A stretch of 64,000 nucleotides of DNA from Globisporangium splendens (lineage: Eukaryota; Oomycota; Peronosporomycetes; Pythiales; Pythiaceae). Where the stretch lies: positions 62,001-126,000 of the forward strand of contig VFIW01000121.1 of the NCBI GenBank assembly GCA_006386115.1, in the 5' to 3' direction. A program made the position numbers and the translations under genes. Numbering within the stretch: position 1 is the stretch's first letter; every line of letters starts with the position of its first letter. Shown here one piece after another: positions 32,001 to 41,098 of this stretch. The notes beneath the pieces were generated by a model that saw nothing but the letters and a program-made list of their open reading frames with translations, was not told where the DNA came from and ran no database searches.

Positions 32001-32939
32001 GACGGTGACATTACGTTCAAGCAAATGATTCGTACGACAATGGCTTTGATGATGTCGATTCAAGGTGTGAGTGGTGCAGCATCGTACTTCGGTGATTCAG
32101 AGACTGCGTATAAGTCGGGCTCCAACATCATCTCGTTGCGCGAACGAAAAGTGCCTATCGACGCGTTCGAGGAGAGTGGTCTGCGACCTACCAAGGTGGA
32201 AGGCAAGATTGAGTTCAAGGACATCACGTTCCGCTACCCTACGCGAAAGGAAGTGACTGTGCTCAAGAACTACAACCTGACGATCGAAGCGGGACAAACG
32301 GTCGCGTTCTGCGGTCCAAGTGGTGGTGGCAAGAGTACATGCATTTCGCTGATTGAGCGGTTCTACGACCCGATTCGTGGCGAAGTGCTCCTCGATGGCA
32401 ACAACCTGAAGGACCTCAATTTGAGCTGGTTGCGCAGCCAGATCGGTCTGGTCGGTCAGGAACCCACGCTGTTCATCGGCACCATTGCGGAAAACATCTC
32501 GTACGGCATTCAAACCAAGCCAAGCCAAGACGAGATCGAAGCTGCTGCGAAGATGGCGAACGCGCACGACTTCATCACTCGTTTCCCTGATGGCTATGAG
32601 ACCCAGGTCGGCATGAAGGGAGAGCAGCTCTCGGGTGGTCAGAAGCAGCGTATCGCGATTGCGCGTGCGATTCTGAAGAACCCCGAGATCTTGTTGCTGG
32701 ACGAAGCCACGAGCGCGTTGGACTCGGAGAGCGAGAAGGTCGTGCAAGAGGCTTTGGACAAGGTGGTGTCTCTGAAGCGTCGCACGACGATCATCATCGC
32801 GCATCGGTTGTCGACGATCCGCAAGGCGGACAAGATTTGTGTGGTGAGTGGTGGTAGAATCGCCGAGCAAGGCACGCACTCGGAGCTGTTGGCGCTGAAC
32901 GGACTGTACGCGCGTCTGGTGGAGTCAGCTTCTTCATAA
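29055..32939 (+). CDS. ABCB full transporter (P-glycoprotein/MDR type), second subgroup
   Basis: The gene encodes 1294 residues from the ATG at 29055. The frame is open further upstream to a GTG, but that part has no Met and overlaps the initiator element. Walker A sites are near 449 (GSSGGGKST) and 1087 (GPSGGGKST, with P where the two sisters have Q). Signatures and Walker B motifs are canonical. The N-terminus has YYKAETPRAS and a Lys-rich stretch before TMD1. The DNA is a mosaic: NBD1 and its tail match the 22249 gene, the following linker (RLVHRSSF to KKFGMVDIA) matches the 16976 gene, and NBD2 matches both to the stop codon. Flanks are unrelated. Intronless membrane exporter; substrate unknown. 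Confidence 0.95.
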   Translation: MTSLAKKRDDGEGDMTKLAGEYYKAETPRASAGGELKVKIDDKDEKHDTNSESSADSDKKKKEGGPPGKKRGPPKSFKFSQLYRYATLWDKVLITVGVVMAIANGALFPLMAVVFGNVLGGFSTIPIDHHAINTAALNYLFIATGMFFTDYLLYVSFYHSAERQMKALRGEALKHMLYLDISWYDKNDALQLSSRLTGDTVKIKAGMGQKLGDMCRFTTTCVVGFIIGFVRGWDIALAMACVMPVMAISLAWLIKTLTKRAEWAQKVYAQAGAVAEETLGSIRTIASLNGEKRAILSYREKIAVAEKENIALHKIVSIVFAMFLGSVWVMYSIGLWYGGKKVSDGKAEPGHVFTAFFAILTGTASLAQISPNISAVAEATGAALELYRILDTKSEIDASKDEGIIPDSCEGAIEAIDINFTYPGRPDAQILKNYNVKIAAGETVAFVGSSGGGKSTLISLLERFYDPTSGTLLLDGRDVKTLNVRWLRSQIGLVSQEPVLFATTIFENIAAGGENITREQVIEAAKLSNAHNFIMSLPENYDTLVGEKGLSLSGGQKQRVAIARAIVRQPKILVLDEATSALDAESERVVQAALNNLMEKTQMTTLVIAHRLSTIRHADKIFVLNDGHIVESGSHDEIVQIEDGIYRNMYTIQQLRSKEEEEAAALEADEEGRLVHRSSFVSTKTDISLSDVENNELEKKKFGMVDIARFCKPDWRHFVFGMIGSAFAGIAMPASALLVSGMITSMTMGYANYQKTQDHSYLDKIYDDVMVYGILYLVGAAFIMLFVWMQSYCFKYISERLTTRLRNTNFEALCHQNIGFFDAKENATGALIADLATNATKVALLSGDSQARVFQAMFTMIAALVIAFGLGSWLLTLIMLAVFPLLVLGHVIRMKQIHGRGAIADELADTGAHSSEVLTNIRTVVALGIEKSSSDKYMVLLEAPMKKGKTEAQINGIALGFSSFIMMATYSLVFWYGAKLVNDGDITFKQMIRTTMALMMSIQGVSGAASYFGDSETAYKSGSNIISLRERKVPIDAFEESGLRPTKVEGKIEFKDITFRYPTRKEVTVLKNYNLTIEAGQTVAFCGPSGGGKSTCISLIERFYDPIRGEVLLDGNNLKDLNLSWLRSQIGLVGQEPTLFIGTIAENISYGIQTKPSQDEIEAAAKMANAHDFITRFPDGYETQVGMKGEQLSGGQKQRIAIARAILKNPEILLLDEATSALDSESEKVVQEALDKVVSLKRRTTIIIAHRLSTIRKADKICVVSGGRIAEQGTHSELLALNGLYARLVESASS

Positions 32940-33405
32940 TATCCTGCAGAGTTGTGCAAAAAGTGCTCAAGTTAGTTGCTCGTTCCGAATATATATATGC
33001 GCATTTTGAACTGAAGTATTTGTGCACGCTTGTGCTGAGGAGCGGACGCATCAAGCGAGGGTGGAACGGTCAGCGACTTCCATGAATGCAGCTTTGTTTC
33101 CGCAGAAGGTACGCTTTTGTTGAAAGCGCGGCGCCGTGCCGATCACTGTGATTACACATTTCGCACACATTTCTGAATTCTAATCCAAGGTGTCTTTGTT
33201 TCCTGTTTTGTGTCAATTTCCTTAATCATCAATCCTCTTTTGTCGAGTCGATAAATGAGTTGTCCACTCATACGCGTAGCATCCTGCTGTGCGCTATCCG
33301 GATGGTCGCCAGATGCGTATCCATTCTGGTGAAGGACCTCCAGCACCCCGTCGCAAATGTCCATCTATCCGGATGAATGTATGCTCTTTGTGATGGTCAC
33401 ACTTC

Positions 33406-33667
33406 ATCAAACGACACTCATTCTGAGGTGTAATCAACCATGTGATTGGACAGAGACTTCCCCGCACTGTCGACATCTTTTGATGCATCAATCCTTTGAT
33501 TGAATGGTGTCAGCTGTACAATACAATTCTAACAGTCGATGAACAGCATATTCTGCTGAATATTTATGAAAGCAGGTTCGCTGTTGAAAATGAGGAGTGT
33601 AGATGCGATGAAGGTGCGGTAATCACCACGATGCGTTGGCGAGAGTGTTTGACGCTCAAGACTCCAA
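33406..33667. repeat. Direct duplication, unit 1
   Basis: This unit starts ATCAAACGACACTCATTCTG and ends near GCTCAAGACTCC. It recurs 266 bases downstream with a few substitutions and small indels. Confidence 0.9.
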
Positions 33668-33671
33668 CATA

Positions 33672-33936
33672 ATCAAACGACACTCATTCTGAGGTGTAAT
33701 CAACCATGTGATTGGACAGAGACTTCCCCGCACTGTCGACATCTTTTGATGCATCAATTCTTCGATTGAATGGTGTCAGCTGTACAATACAATTCTAACA
33801 GTCGATGAACAGCATATTCTGCTGAACATTTATGAAAACAGGTTTGCTGTTGAAAATGAGGAGTGTAGACATGTGTCGAAGGTGCGGTAATCACCACGAT
33901 GCCGTGATGAGCATCAAACTTGACACTCAAGGCTCC
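33672..33936. repeat. Direct duplication, unit 2
   Basis: This is the second unit of the tandem duplication, beginning with the same 20 bases as unit 1 and ending near CACTCAAGGCTCC. It ends about 410 bases before the ATG at 34343. Confidence 0.9.
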
Positions 33937-34262
33937 GATATCTCTATCTCAGGACATTTTCCCCACTCTGTACCCGCACAGCGTTTCTCGCCTACTGACA
34001 CATGCCATCTTCTCTCCTTCGGTGCAATCGACTACCCTACCCCCATGCGGTGCAATCACCACCATTCCACTTTTTTGTCTGCACAAAAAGCACCGTCCAT
34101 GCACGACAACCACAGCGAAAGTGAACGTTGCTTACGACATGTGCTGCTGATGGAGGAGTCGACAGCAATCGCTTGTTGTTTGCTGGTGGCCAGTGTGCGC
34201 GCACTCCCACTCGCTGTACTGAACGTTTGCTGGTTCCCGTTGTGTCCTTTGCCGTCGATTCC

Positions 34263-34279
34263 GCATTCTGCAATTTGCC
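34263..34279 (+). promoter_or_regulatory. Inr/FPR element of ABCB gene at 34343
   Basis: GCATTCT-G-CAATTTGCC gives a perfect CAWTTTNYY flanking element one base after an initiator-like GCATTCT. It lies 64-80 bases before the ATG and is the best match in the window. Confidence 0.55.
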
Positions 34280-34342
34280 TCGGACAACGCAAGCGGACAA
34301 CGACGACGACGACCGGAGCGCCGCGTTTCACTTGATTTCACT

Positions 34343-37300
34343 ATGGCGACCCTGCGCGAAGCCCACAATGGCGACGACCCGCAGACGCAGTACACGCAGG
34401 TGGTGACGCCGCGTGCCGCGGTCTCGGACGTCGCGCTCAAGCTCGACGACAAGAAGGTGTCCACAAGCAGCAGCGAGAGCAGCGGCAGCGACGCCAAGGA
34501 TGCCGACAAGAAGCCCAAGGCACCGTCCATTCCCTTCTCGCAGCTCTACCGGTACGCGACGCCGTTGGACAAGCTCTTTCTCGCGATCGGCGTGGTGTGT
34601 GCTGGCGCCAGCGGTGCGCTCTTCCCGTGCATGGCGCTCGTGTTCGGAAAGGCGATCACCGCGTTCCAGCAGTCTGATGGCGGTGTCGACAAGGATGCGG
34701 TTAACTCTGCAGCGTTGGACTACTTTTTGATCGCGATTGGCATGTTTATCACGGATTACACCTCGTACATTTTGTTTTCCCACACGGCAGAACGACAAAT
34801 GAAGGTGTTGCGTGACGAAGCGCTCAAGCACATGTTGTACCTTGATATCAGTTGGTACGATAGCACGGACGCGCTGCAACTCTCGAGTCGTCTTACCGGT
34901 GACACGGTCAAGATCAAGGATGGTATGGGCCAGAAGCTCGGAGACTCGTTCAAGTACATGTGCCAGTTCTTCACGGGTTACATCATCGGCTTCACGCGTG
35001 GTTGGGATATGAGTCTCGTTATGGCGTGTGTGATGCCTGTCATGGCTTTGTCGCTTGGATATCTGCTTCGTTTGATGCGTACCCGTGCAATTTATACGCA
35101 GAAGATGTACGCTCAAGCTGGTGCTGTCGCCGAAGAAACGCTCGGTTCCATTCGTACCGTGTCGTCCCTGAACGGTGAGAAGCGTGCAATTGAAAAGTAC
35201 AACGCTCGAGCGCTCGTTGCTGAAAAGGAGAACATCCAACTCGCGAAGTACACTTCGGCGGTGTTCGGTTTGTTTATGGGTAGCATCTGGGTCATGTACG
35301 CTGCTGGTCTGTGGTACGGTGGTTCGAAGGTTTCCGATGCGAAGGCTTCGCCACAAGATGTGTTCCAAGCTTTCTTTGGTGTGCTGATGGGTACGATCTC
35401 TCTCGCTCAAATCTCGGCAAACATTTCCGCGGTGGCTGAAGCCCGAGGTGCTGCCGCTGCTTTGTACCAGATTTTGGACACTCCGTCGAAGATTGATGCC
35501 TCGAAAGATGATGGCATCATTCCGGACACATGCCTTGGACAGATTCAAGCTGTCGACATCAACTTCACCTACCCAAGTCGCCCCGATGCGCAAATTCTGA
35601 AGAACTACAACGTGAAGATCGAAAGCGGACAAACGGTGGCCTTTGTTGGCGCCAGTGGTGGTGGCAAGAGTACGCTGATTGGTTTGCTCGAGCGCTTTTA
35701 CGACCCAACGAGCGGTACGATCCTGCTGGATGGCCGTGACATTAAGACTTTGAATGTGAGATGGCTCCGTTCGCAGATTGGCATGGTGTCGCAGGAGCCA
35801 GTTCTCTTTGCCAACACTATCGCGAACAACATTGCCGCGGGTGGTGAAGACATCACTCGCGAACAGGTCATTGCTGCCGCCAAGCTTGCGAACGCGCACA
35901 CTTTCATCATGTCGCTCCCAGAAAACTACGACACGTTGGTCGGTGAGAAGGGCGTTTCCCTCTCAGGTGGTCAGAAGCAGCGCGTTGCTATTGCCCGCGC
36001 TATTGTTCGCGAACCGAAGATTTTGGTGTTAGACGAAGCAACCAGTGCTTTGGATGCTGAAAGTGAACGTGTGGTACAAGCCGCTTTGAACGATTTGATG
36101 GACAAGACCCAGATGACGACGTTGGTGATTGCTCACCGTTTGAGTACGGTGCGTCGTGCTGACAAGATCGTTGTGCTGGCTGGAGGTGCTGTCGTCGAGG
36201 AAGGTCCTCACGATAGCCTCATCCAGATTGAAGACGGTGTGTACCGCAATTTGTACACTATTCAAGAAGAAAAGGCCCAGGAAGAAGCTGAAGCTGCTGC
36301 AGCGGAGTTGGCAAATGCTCGTGATGAGCCACAAGCGAGCGAGATGACGCGCAAGGCGAGCATGCGATCTGAAAAGAGCGACAGAGCCGGCGATGTCTCT
36401 ATGGCTAACGAAGTTGATCTGAAGTCTACGCGTTTCACTATCCTTGATGCAATGGCGTTCAGCCGTCCAGAGCGAAAGTTTTTCATCGTCGGCATGTTCG
36501 CTGCAGCTGTCAACGGTTTTGCGCTGCCTGGATCGGCCATTCTGATCAGTGAATTGGTTGCGTCGATGACTACGAAGTACGCCAAATTTCAGAGCTCGGG
36601 TGATCGTTCGTACCTCCATTCGCTGTCCGATGATGTGACCCTCTACGGTCTCTGCTACGTTGGCGGTGCTATCGTCTTGTTTACGTTTACTACGATCCAG
36701 AACTTCTCGTTCAAGTACATGGCTGAGAAACTTACATCTCGATTGCGCGATGTGCATTTCACCGCTCTTTGCCGACAAAACATTGGGTTCTTCGACGAGA
36801 AGAAGAATGCGACGGGTGCATTGACTGCTGATCTTTCGACGAACGCCACGAAGGTCGCTCTTCTTTCGGGTGATTCACAGGGCAGAGTTGTCCAAGCCGT
36901 GTTCACCTTCTTGGCTGCATTGGTCATTTCGTTTGCGACGGGCAGTTGGTTGTTGACTTTGATCATGCTGGCTGTCTTCCCGCTGCTGTTGATGGGTCAA
37001 ATCATCCGAATGAAGCAAATGCGCGGTTCTGGAGGTTTGTCGGATGAACTCTCGGATGTTGGTGCGCACGCGTCTGAAGCTCTCAGCAACATTCGAACTG
37101 TTGTGTCTCTGAATTTGGAAAAGTCGATCTCGGCCAAGTTTTCGGAATTGCTTGAAGCTCCGTTGAAGCAAGGTCGTCACGAAGCACAGATCAACGGCCT
37201 CGCTCTCGGCTTCAGCTCGTTCATCGTGTTTGCCACGTACGCTTTGGTGTTCTGGTACGGTGGTGTGCTTGTGGACAAGCGCGACATCAACTTCAAGGAG

Positions 37301-38209
37301 CTGATGCGCACGCTGATGGCTATCATGATGTCTGCTCAAGGTGTTGGTAGCGCTGCCTCGTTCCTTGGCGAATCGGAGAACGCAATCAAGTCTGGCAAGG
37401 CTATTGTTGCGTTGCGTGATCGCGAGCTACCGATCGATTCTTTCGGCGAAGGTGGTTTGAAGCCAGCGAAAGTGGAGGGTAAGATTGAGTTCAAGAACAT
37501 CACGTTCCGATACCCGACGCGTCCGGAGATCACTGTGCTCAAGAATTACAACCTCACGGTTGAAGCCGGCCAAACAGTTGCGTTCTGCGGTCCATCCGGT
37601 GGTGGCAAGAGCACGTGCGTTGCTATGATCGAGCGATTCTATGATCCAGTGCGTGGCGAAGTGCTTCTCGATGGCAACAACCTGAAGGACTTGAACTTGA
37701 ACTGGCTCCGCAGTCAGATCGGGTTGGTCGGCCAGGAGCCAACGCTTTTCATTGGCACCATCGCTGAGAACATCGCGTATGGAATCGAAACCACTCAGGA
37801 AGAGATCGAAGCCGCCGCGAAGATGGCGAACGCTCACGACTTCATCACTCGTTTCCCTGATGGCTACGATACTCAAGTCGGCATGAAGGGAGAGCAGCTC
37901 TCTGGTGGTCAGAAGCAGCGCATTGCTATTGCTCGAGCTATTCTGAAGAACCCCGAGATCTTGCTGCTGGACGAAGCCACGAGCGCGTTGGACTCGGAGA
38001 GTGAAAAGATCGTGCAAGAAGCTTTGGACAAGGTTGTCGCGATCAAGCGCCGCACCACCATCATTATTGCGCATCGGTTGTCGACGATCCGCAAGGCAGA
38101 CAAGATTTGTGTGGTGAGTGGCGGAAAGATCGCCGAAGAAGGCACGCACTCCGAGTTGATTGCTCGCAACGGTTTGTACGCTCGCCTTGTGGAGCACGCC
38201 ACCAACTAA
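34343..38209 (+). CDS. ABCB full transporter (P-glycoprotein/MDR type)
   Basis: The gene encodes 1288 residues. NBD1 has Walker A GASGGGKST near 435 and NBD2 GPSGGGKST near 1084; signatures, DEATSALD and IAHRLST are intact in both. The N-terminus carries YTQVVTPRA and the linker RKASMRSEKSD. The first outer loop (QQSDGGVDKDAVNSAAL) and TMD2 (SFLGESENAIKSGKAI) relate it to the 3859 gene. Its DNA is clearly diverged from all other copies, including in the NBDs, so it seems outside the recent conversion events. It is intronless with an ATG start and the best initiator element of the array. Probable exporter; substrate unknown. Confidence 0.96.
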   Translation: MATLREAHNGDDPQTQYTQVVTPRAAVSDVALKLDDKKVSTSSSESSGSDAKDADKKPKAPSIPFSQLYRYATPLDKLFLAIGVVCAGASGALFPCMALVFGKAITAFQQSDGGVDKDAVNSAALDYFLIAIGMFITDYTSYILFSHTAERQMKVLRDEALKHMLYLDISWYDSTDALQLSSRLTGDTVKIKDGMGQKLGDSFKYMCQFFTGYIIGFTRGWDMSLVMACVMPVMALSLGYLLRLMRTRAIYTQKMYAQAGAVAEETLGSIRTVSSLNGEKRAIEKYNARALVAEKENIQLAKYTSAVFGLFMGSIWVMYAAGLWYGGSKVSDAKASPQDVFQAFFGVLMGTISLAQISANISAVAEARGAAAALYQILDTPSKIDASKDDGIIPDTCLGQIQAVDINFTYPSRPDAQILKNYNVKIESGQTVAFVGASGGGKSTLIGLLERFYDPTSGTILLDGRDIKTLNVRWLRSQIGMVSQEPVLFANTIANNIAAGGEDITREQVIAAAKLANAHTFIMSLPENYDTLVGEKGVSLSGGQKQRVAIARAIVREPKILVLDEATSALDAESERVVQAALNDLMDKTQMTTLVIAHRLSTVRRADKIVVLAGGAVVEEGPHDSLIQIEDGVYRNLYTIQEEKAQEEAEAAAAELANARDEPQASEMTRKASMRSEKSDRAGDVSMANEVDLKSTRFTILDAMAFSRPERKFFIVGMFAAAVNGFALPGSAILISELVASMTTKYAKFQSSGDRSYLHSLSDDVTLYGLCYVGGAIVLFTFTTIQNFSFKYMAEKLTSRLRDVHFTALCRQNIGFFDEKKNATGALTADLSTNATKVALLSGDSQGRVVQAVFTFLAALVISFATGSWLLTLIMLAVFPLLLMGQIIRMKQMRGSGGLSDELSDVGAHASEALSNIRTVVSLNLEKSISAKFSELLEAPLKQGRHEAQINGLALGFSSFIVFATYALVFWYGGVLVDKRDINFKELMRTLMAIMMSAQGVGSAASFLGESENAIKSGKAIVALRDRELPIDSFGEGGLKPAKVEGKIEFKNITFRYPTRPEITVLKNYNLTVEAGQTVAFCGPSGGGKSTCVAMIERFYDPVRGEVLLDGNNLKDLNLNWLRSQIGLVGQEPTLFIGTIAENIAYGIETTQEEIEAAAKMANAHDFITRFPDGYDTQVGMKGEQLSGGQKQRIAIARAILKNPEILLLDEATSALDSESEKIVQEALDKVVAIKRRTTIIIAHRLSTIRKADKICVVSGGKIAEEGTHSELIARNGLYARLVEHATN

Positions 38210-38945
38210 AAATGCGCGTGGACCAGGATTAGCACAAACTTAATTACAAAGTAAGAGACCAACCTGGCAGGAATGGAGTACGATGCAGCATCATTTAAAC
38301 AAGTATGTGAATACATTTCGTGTTTTAGACTTTTAATCCTCTTGCGATGAGCAACAGAATGGTCTCTTCGGTGATGACGGTCTTCAAATACCATCCTGCA
38401 TCCACGAACGATTAGTTCTGCAGACCAAAGCAAGATGTGCTCAGACTGTATGGACCGTTTTGGCATGTGTGAAGGTGCTCGCGTGAGCTGCGTTCGATAT
38501 GGATGCACGCACATGAGGGAACCAGTTGGTGCCCACGATTCGTATCTTCATGCTCACAATACCTCGCATGGTGTTGGATAAAGCCAGCAATGCAAAACCG
38601 TCGCCCATAGCAGCCGAGAGGGGTTCGAGATCAACAGGTCGCTTGGTCGGGACCGCAGGAGTCAGGTCTCTTGAGTGGCTGCAGTTGCATTTAGCTGGAT
38701 GGCTATCGAAATGAACAGAAAATGAGACGAAAGTGCGAGTGTCCACTTGGTGTGGACAGGCACTTCCATGTCGAATTAACAGCGGACTTGACAGATGCGG
38801 ACTTAGTCGAGTGTTTAAAAGAGAACTTAGTCCAATAAGGTTCTCTCTCTGTTAAAACCGAATACTGATTTGTTCCTCACTTCGGCACCAAATTGCAAAT
38901 TGGTGTCGCTGATACTGATACCGAGTGTGCTCCAGCTGATGTCAA
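38210..38945. other. Intergenic region
   Basis: No gene or clear signal is seen between the last ABCB gene and the retrotransposon fragment. Confidence 0.5.
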
Positions 38946-38966
38946 CACAAAGCTCAAGTGAGTCAC
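38946..38966. repeat. Target-site duplication, left copy (21 bp)
   Basis: CACAAAGCTCAAGTGAGTCA plus one further C is repeated exactly at 40981-41001. The two copies bracket the retrotransposon fragment. The match ends at both sides, as expected for a target-site duplication. Confidence 0.8.
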
Positions 38967-40980
38967 GCACAGACAAGGCTGTACCAGACGAACGATATCC
39001 ACAGACTCGGGTGGGAGTATCTCGGTGAAGACCTGGCGGCTGCAGAGGGACGCAATCTCGCGTGGAAAGACGATCTGAAGCGGCAAATGGAATCCTTGCT
39101 ACCGACGCTGAACCTCGAGTGGAGATCAGACGGACGTGTAGGTGTGTACTTTGGGAGAAAACCTGAGCAGACGATTCATCAACAATCGGAAGTGACTCGA
39201 GCCTTCTGGCCATCCTTTCAGTGGAACGACAACCCCTGGATAATCGACAGTCAAAGCGAGCAGTATTCAGTCAAAACGGTTCTTTTCCTGAGGGAATGCA
39301 GTTTGGCCAGCTTCAACGTGAGACGGGAAGAAGAGCGAGTGTTCTCTGTGCGGCTATCAACCATGACGGCGACACTCACGTTCAAACGAATGACCATTCT
39401 CCGAGAACTCGTAACTAGCATCATTCTATGCTCACCGGAGATAGAAATCGATGCAGGCAACTAGCTAAACTGTCAGCAGGAGCCGTGGAGCAGGAAACAC
39501 ACAAAACGAGAGTACAAATGGATCAGCAATGGCATGGGAATCATCATCGCGGTGCCAGTATCGGAGAGGAGCCACACGGACTACATTCAGATGCAACGGC
39601 AAGCAAACGGAGTTATCTGGACAGTGACTGACTGGGTTGGGGATGCTACTTGCCAACAAGACGTTGCAATGATCGAGGAAGAAACAAAAACCATAGGGTG
39701 GACATTCAAACCGCACCCGCTCACGACTCACTGTCCATAGCTGGTACACGAGCGTACGTCCCCCAAACAGCATCCAGAAGACAATTGACCGAGCACGAAC
39801 ACGGAGGCTGCACAGCAAGTTGTATCAAGGTCTCGGAGGACTTGTAGACAAGCTTAACGAAGTCGCGAAAACTGATCAGTGGCACAGTCATGTGCAGTAT
39901 CGACTACCAGCAGATCTGTGGAAACAACGAGGATGTCTTACGCCGTATCAGGTGTGGGCGACATACCGGATTTCTACGATGCAGCTCAACCTGTTCCATC
40001 CGGGAAGGATCGAGTCTTCGGCACGTCCAAGCAATGCCGGATGTGGGGAGACAAAAGAAACTATCTCACACATAGTCTGGAGTTGCAAGCGAGCACAAGC
40101 GGCGTGGACGGCCATTCTCGGGCGATGGATGGACCGAACATTGACGGAGCAAGCACTCAACCTCTTCCTGCCTCATATGGCTAGCCGCACAGCCCCGCTA
40201 GGTCAACGATCTTTGCTCCGGGAATTGGAAAAGCGCTTCGGGTTCATTACTCCGGAACACTCGACAGCACTACAGAAACTTGGTTTATCGTCACATCAAG
40301 CATCCCAGTATTGCTATGGAGAACGAGAGTGGAAATAGTGCATGAACGGCAACACGTCACTATCGAAGAAAGTACCCAGCGAGTGTGGACAGCGTGTGTG
40401 ATGCAAGTGCGGGCTGTGGCTCATCGGATGAGAACGCTCAAAGGAGAAAAGATCAATGTTACCTGCCTGAGCCAAGTGCTGAGCGTACTGGACTGGAAGT
40501 CACGAACAACTGGTGCGAATACAGCGCACTGAAAGATGGCCTGGCATACAGTGCACACTACCTGCAGCATTATGAAATCAAGTTGGAAGTCTTCGGAGAT
40601 AGCCAAATGATTATCGCATCCCAGAACGGGTTCGCCTCAATGCGCCAGACCAAGTTGCAGCCACTAGCAGTTCGGGTAAATCACACCATCGCCAGCATTG
40701 CGTGGACCTCCTGGAATCACACAAAACGAGAACAAAGCAAAATGGCCGATCTTCTCGCCAACACGGCAATGAGCTCCAAGAGTGCGAAGATACTCACCGA
40801 CGAATCACGGGGAAGTGATCAAGTTCTTCTGTCCCAAGTCGCAGCTCTACTCGACAACGATATCGGTGCCACACCGTCAAAACTAAGAAACACCTCACTG
40901 TCAGCAGTGTCAATGAGACTCCGGAATTCTAAACTGTATGTAGATCATCAGTTAAATAGAATTACCTTCTTTCTCTCTCT
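38967..40980 (+). mobile_element. 5'-truncated non-LTR (LINE-type) retrotransposon fragment
   Basis: Two recognisable parts of a LINE ORF2 are present in different frames. At about 39835-40200 is a zinc-binding reverse-transcriptase C-terminal region (GETKETISHIVWSCKRAQAAW, the C..ET..H..W.C pattern). At about 40500-40830 is an RNase H domain with TNNWCEYSALKDGL, a FGDSQMII catalytic-strand motif and REQSKMADLLANTAM. Stops and frameshifts separate them, so it is dead. The 5' part up to 39.8 kb has open pieces I cannot assign, and no RT palm motif is seen. The 21-bp duplication at both ends shows insertion by target-primed reverse transcription of a truncated copy. Confidence 0.8.
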
Positions 40981-41001
40981 CACAAAGCTCAAGTGAGTCA
41001 C
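40981..41001. repeat. Target-site duplication, right copy (21 bp)
   Basis: This is an exact copy of 38946-38966, directly after the CT-rich 3' end of the element. Confidence 0.8.
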
Positions 41002-41098
41002 ATGGACACCACGACAGCAGCAAAGAGACGATGGATCACTTACAAGTACATTTTTATAGATACGCTCGTATACATAGGCATGAGCTTCCAGAAAGAGC

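Larger units (their letters stand above)
32940..34342. other. Intergenic region with 266-bp tandem duplication
   Basis: No gene is certain. A minus-strand ATG frame at 33152-33364 (VLEVLHQNGYASGD, QLIYRLDKRGLMIKEID) looks somewhat protein-like but matches no family I know. The region holds a direct duplication (33406-33936) and the promoter of the 34343 gene. Confidence 0.5.

Noticed and set aside
34328..35899. 523-residue minus-strand open frame opposite the 34343 gene
   Set aside because: Antisense shadow caused by codon bias; the opposite strand has complete ABCB domains.
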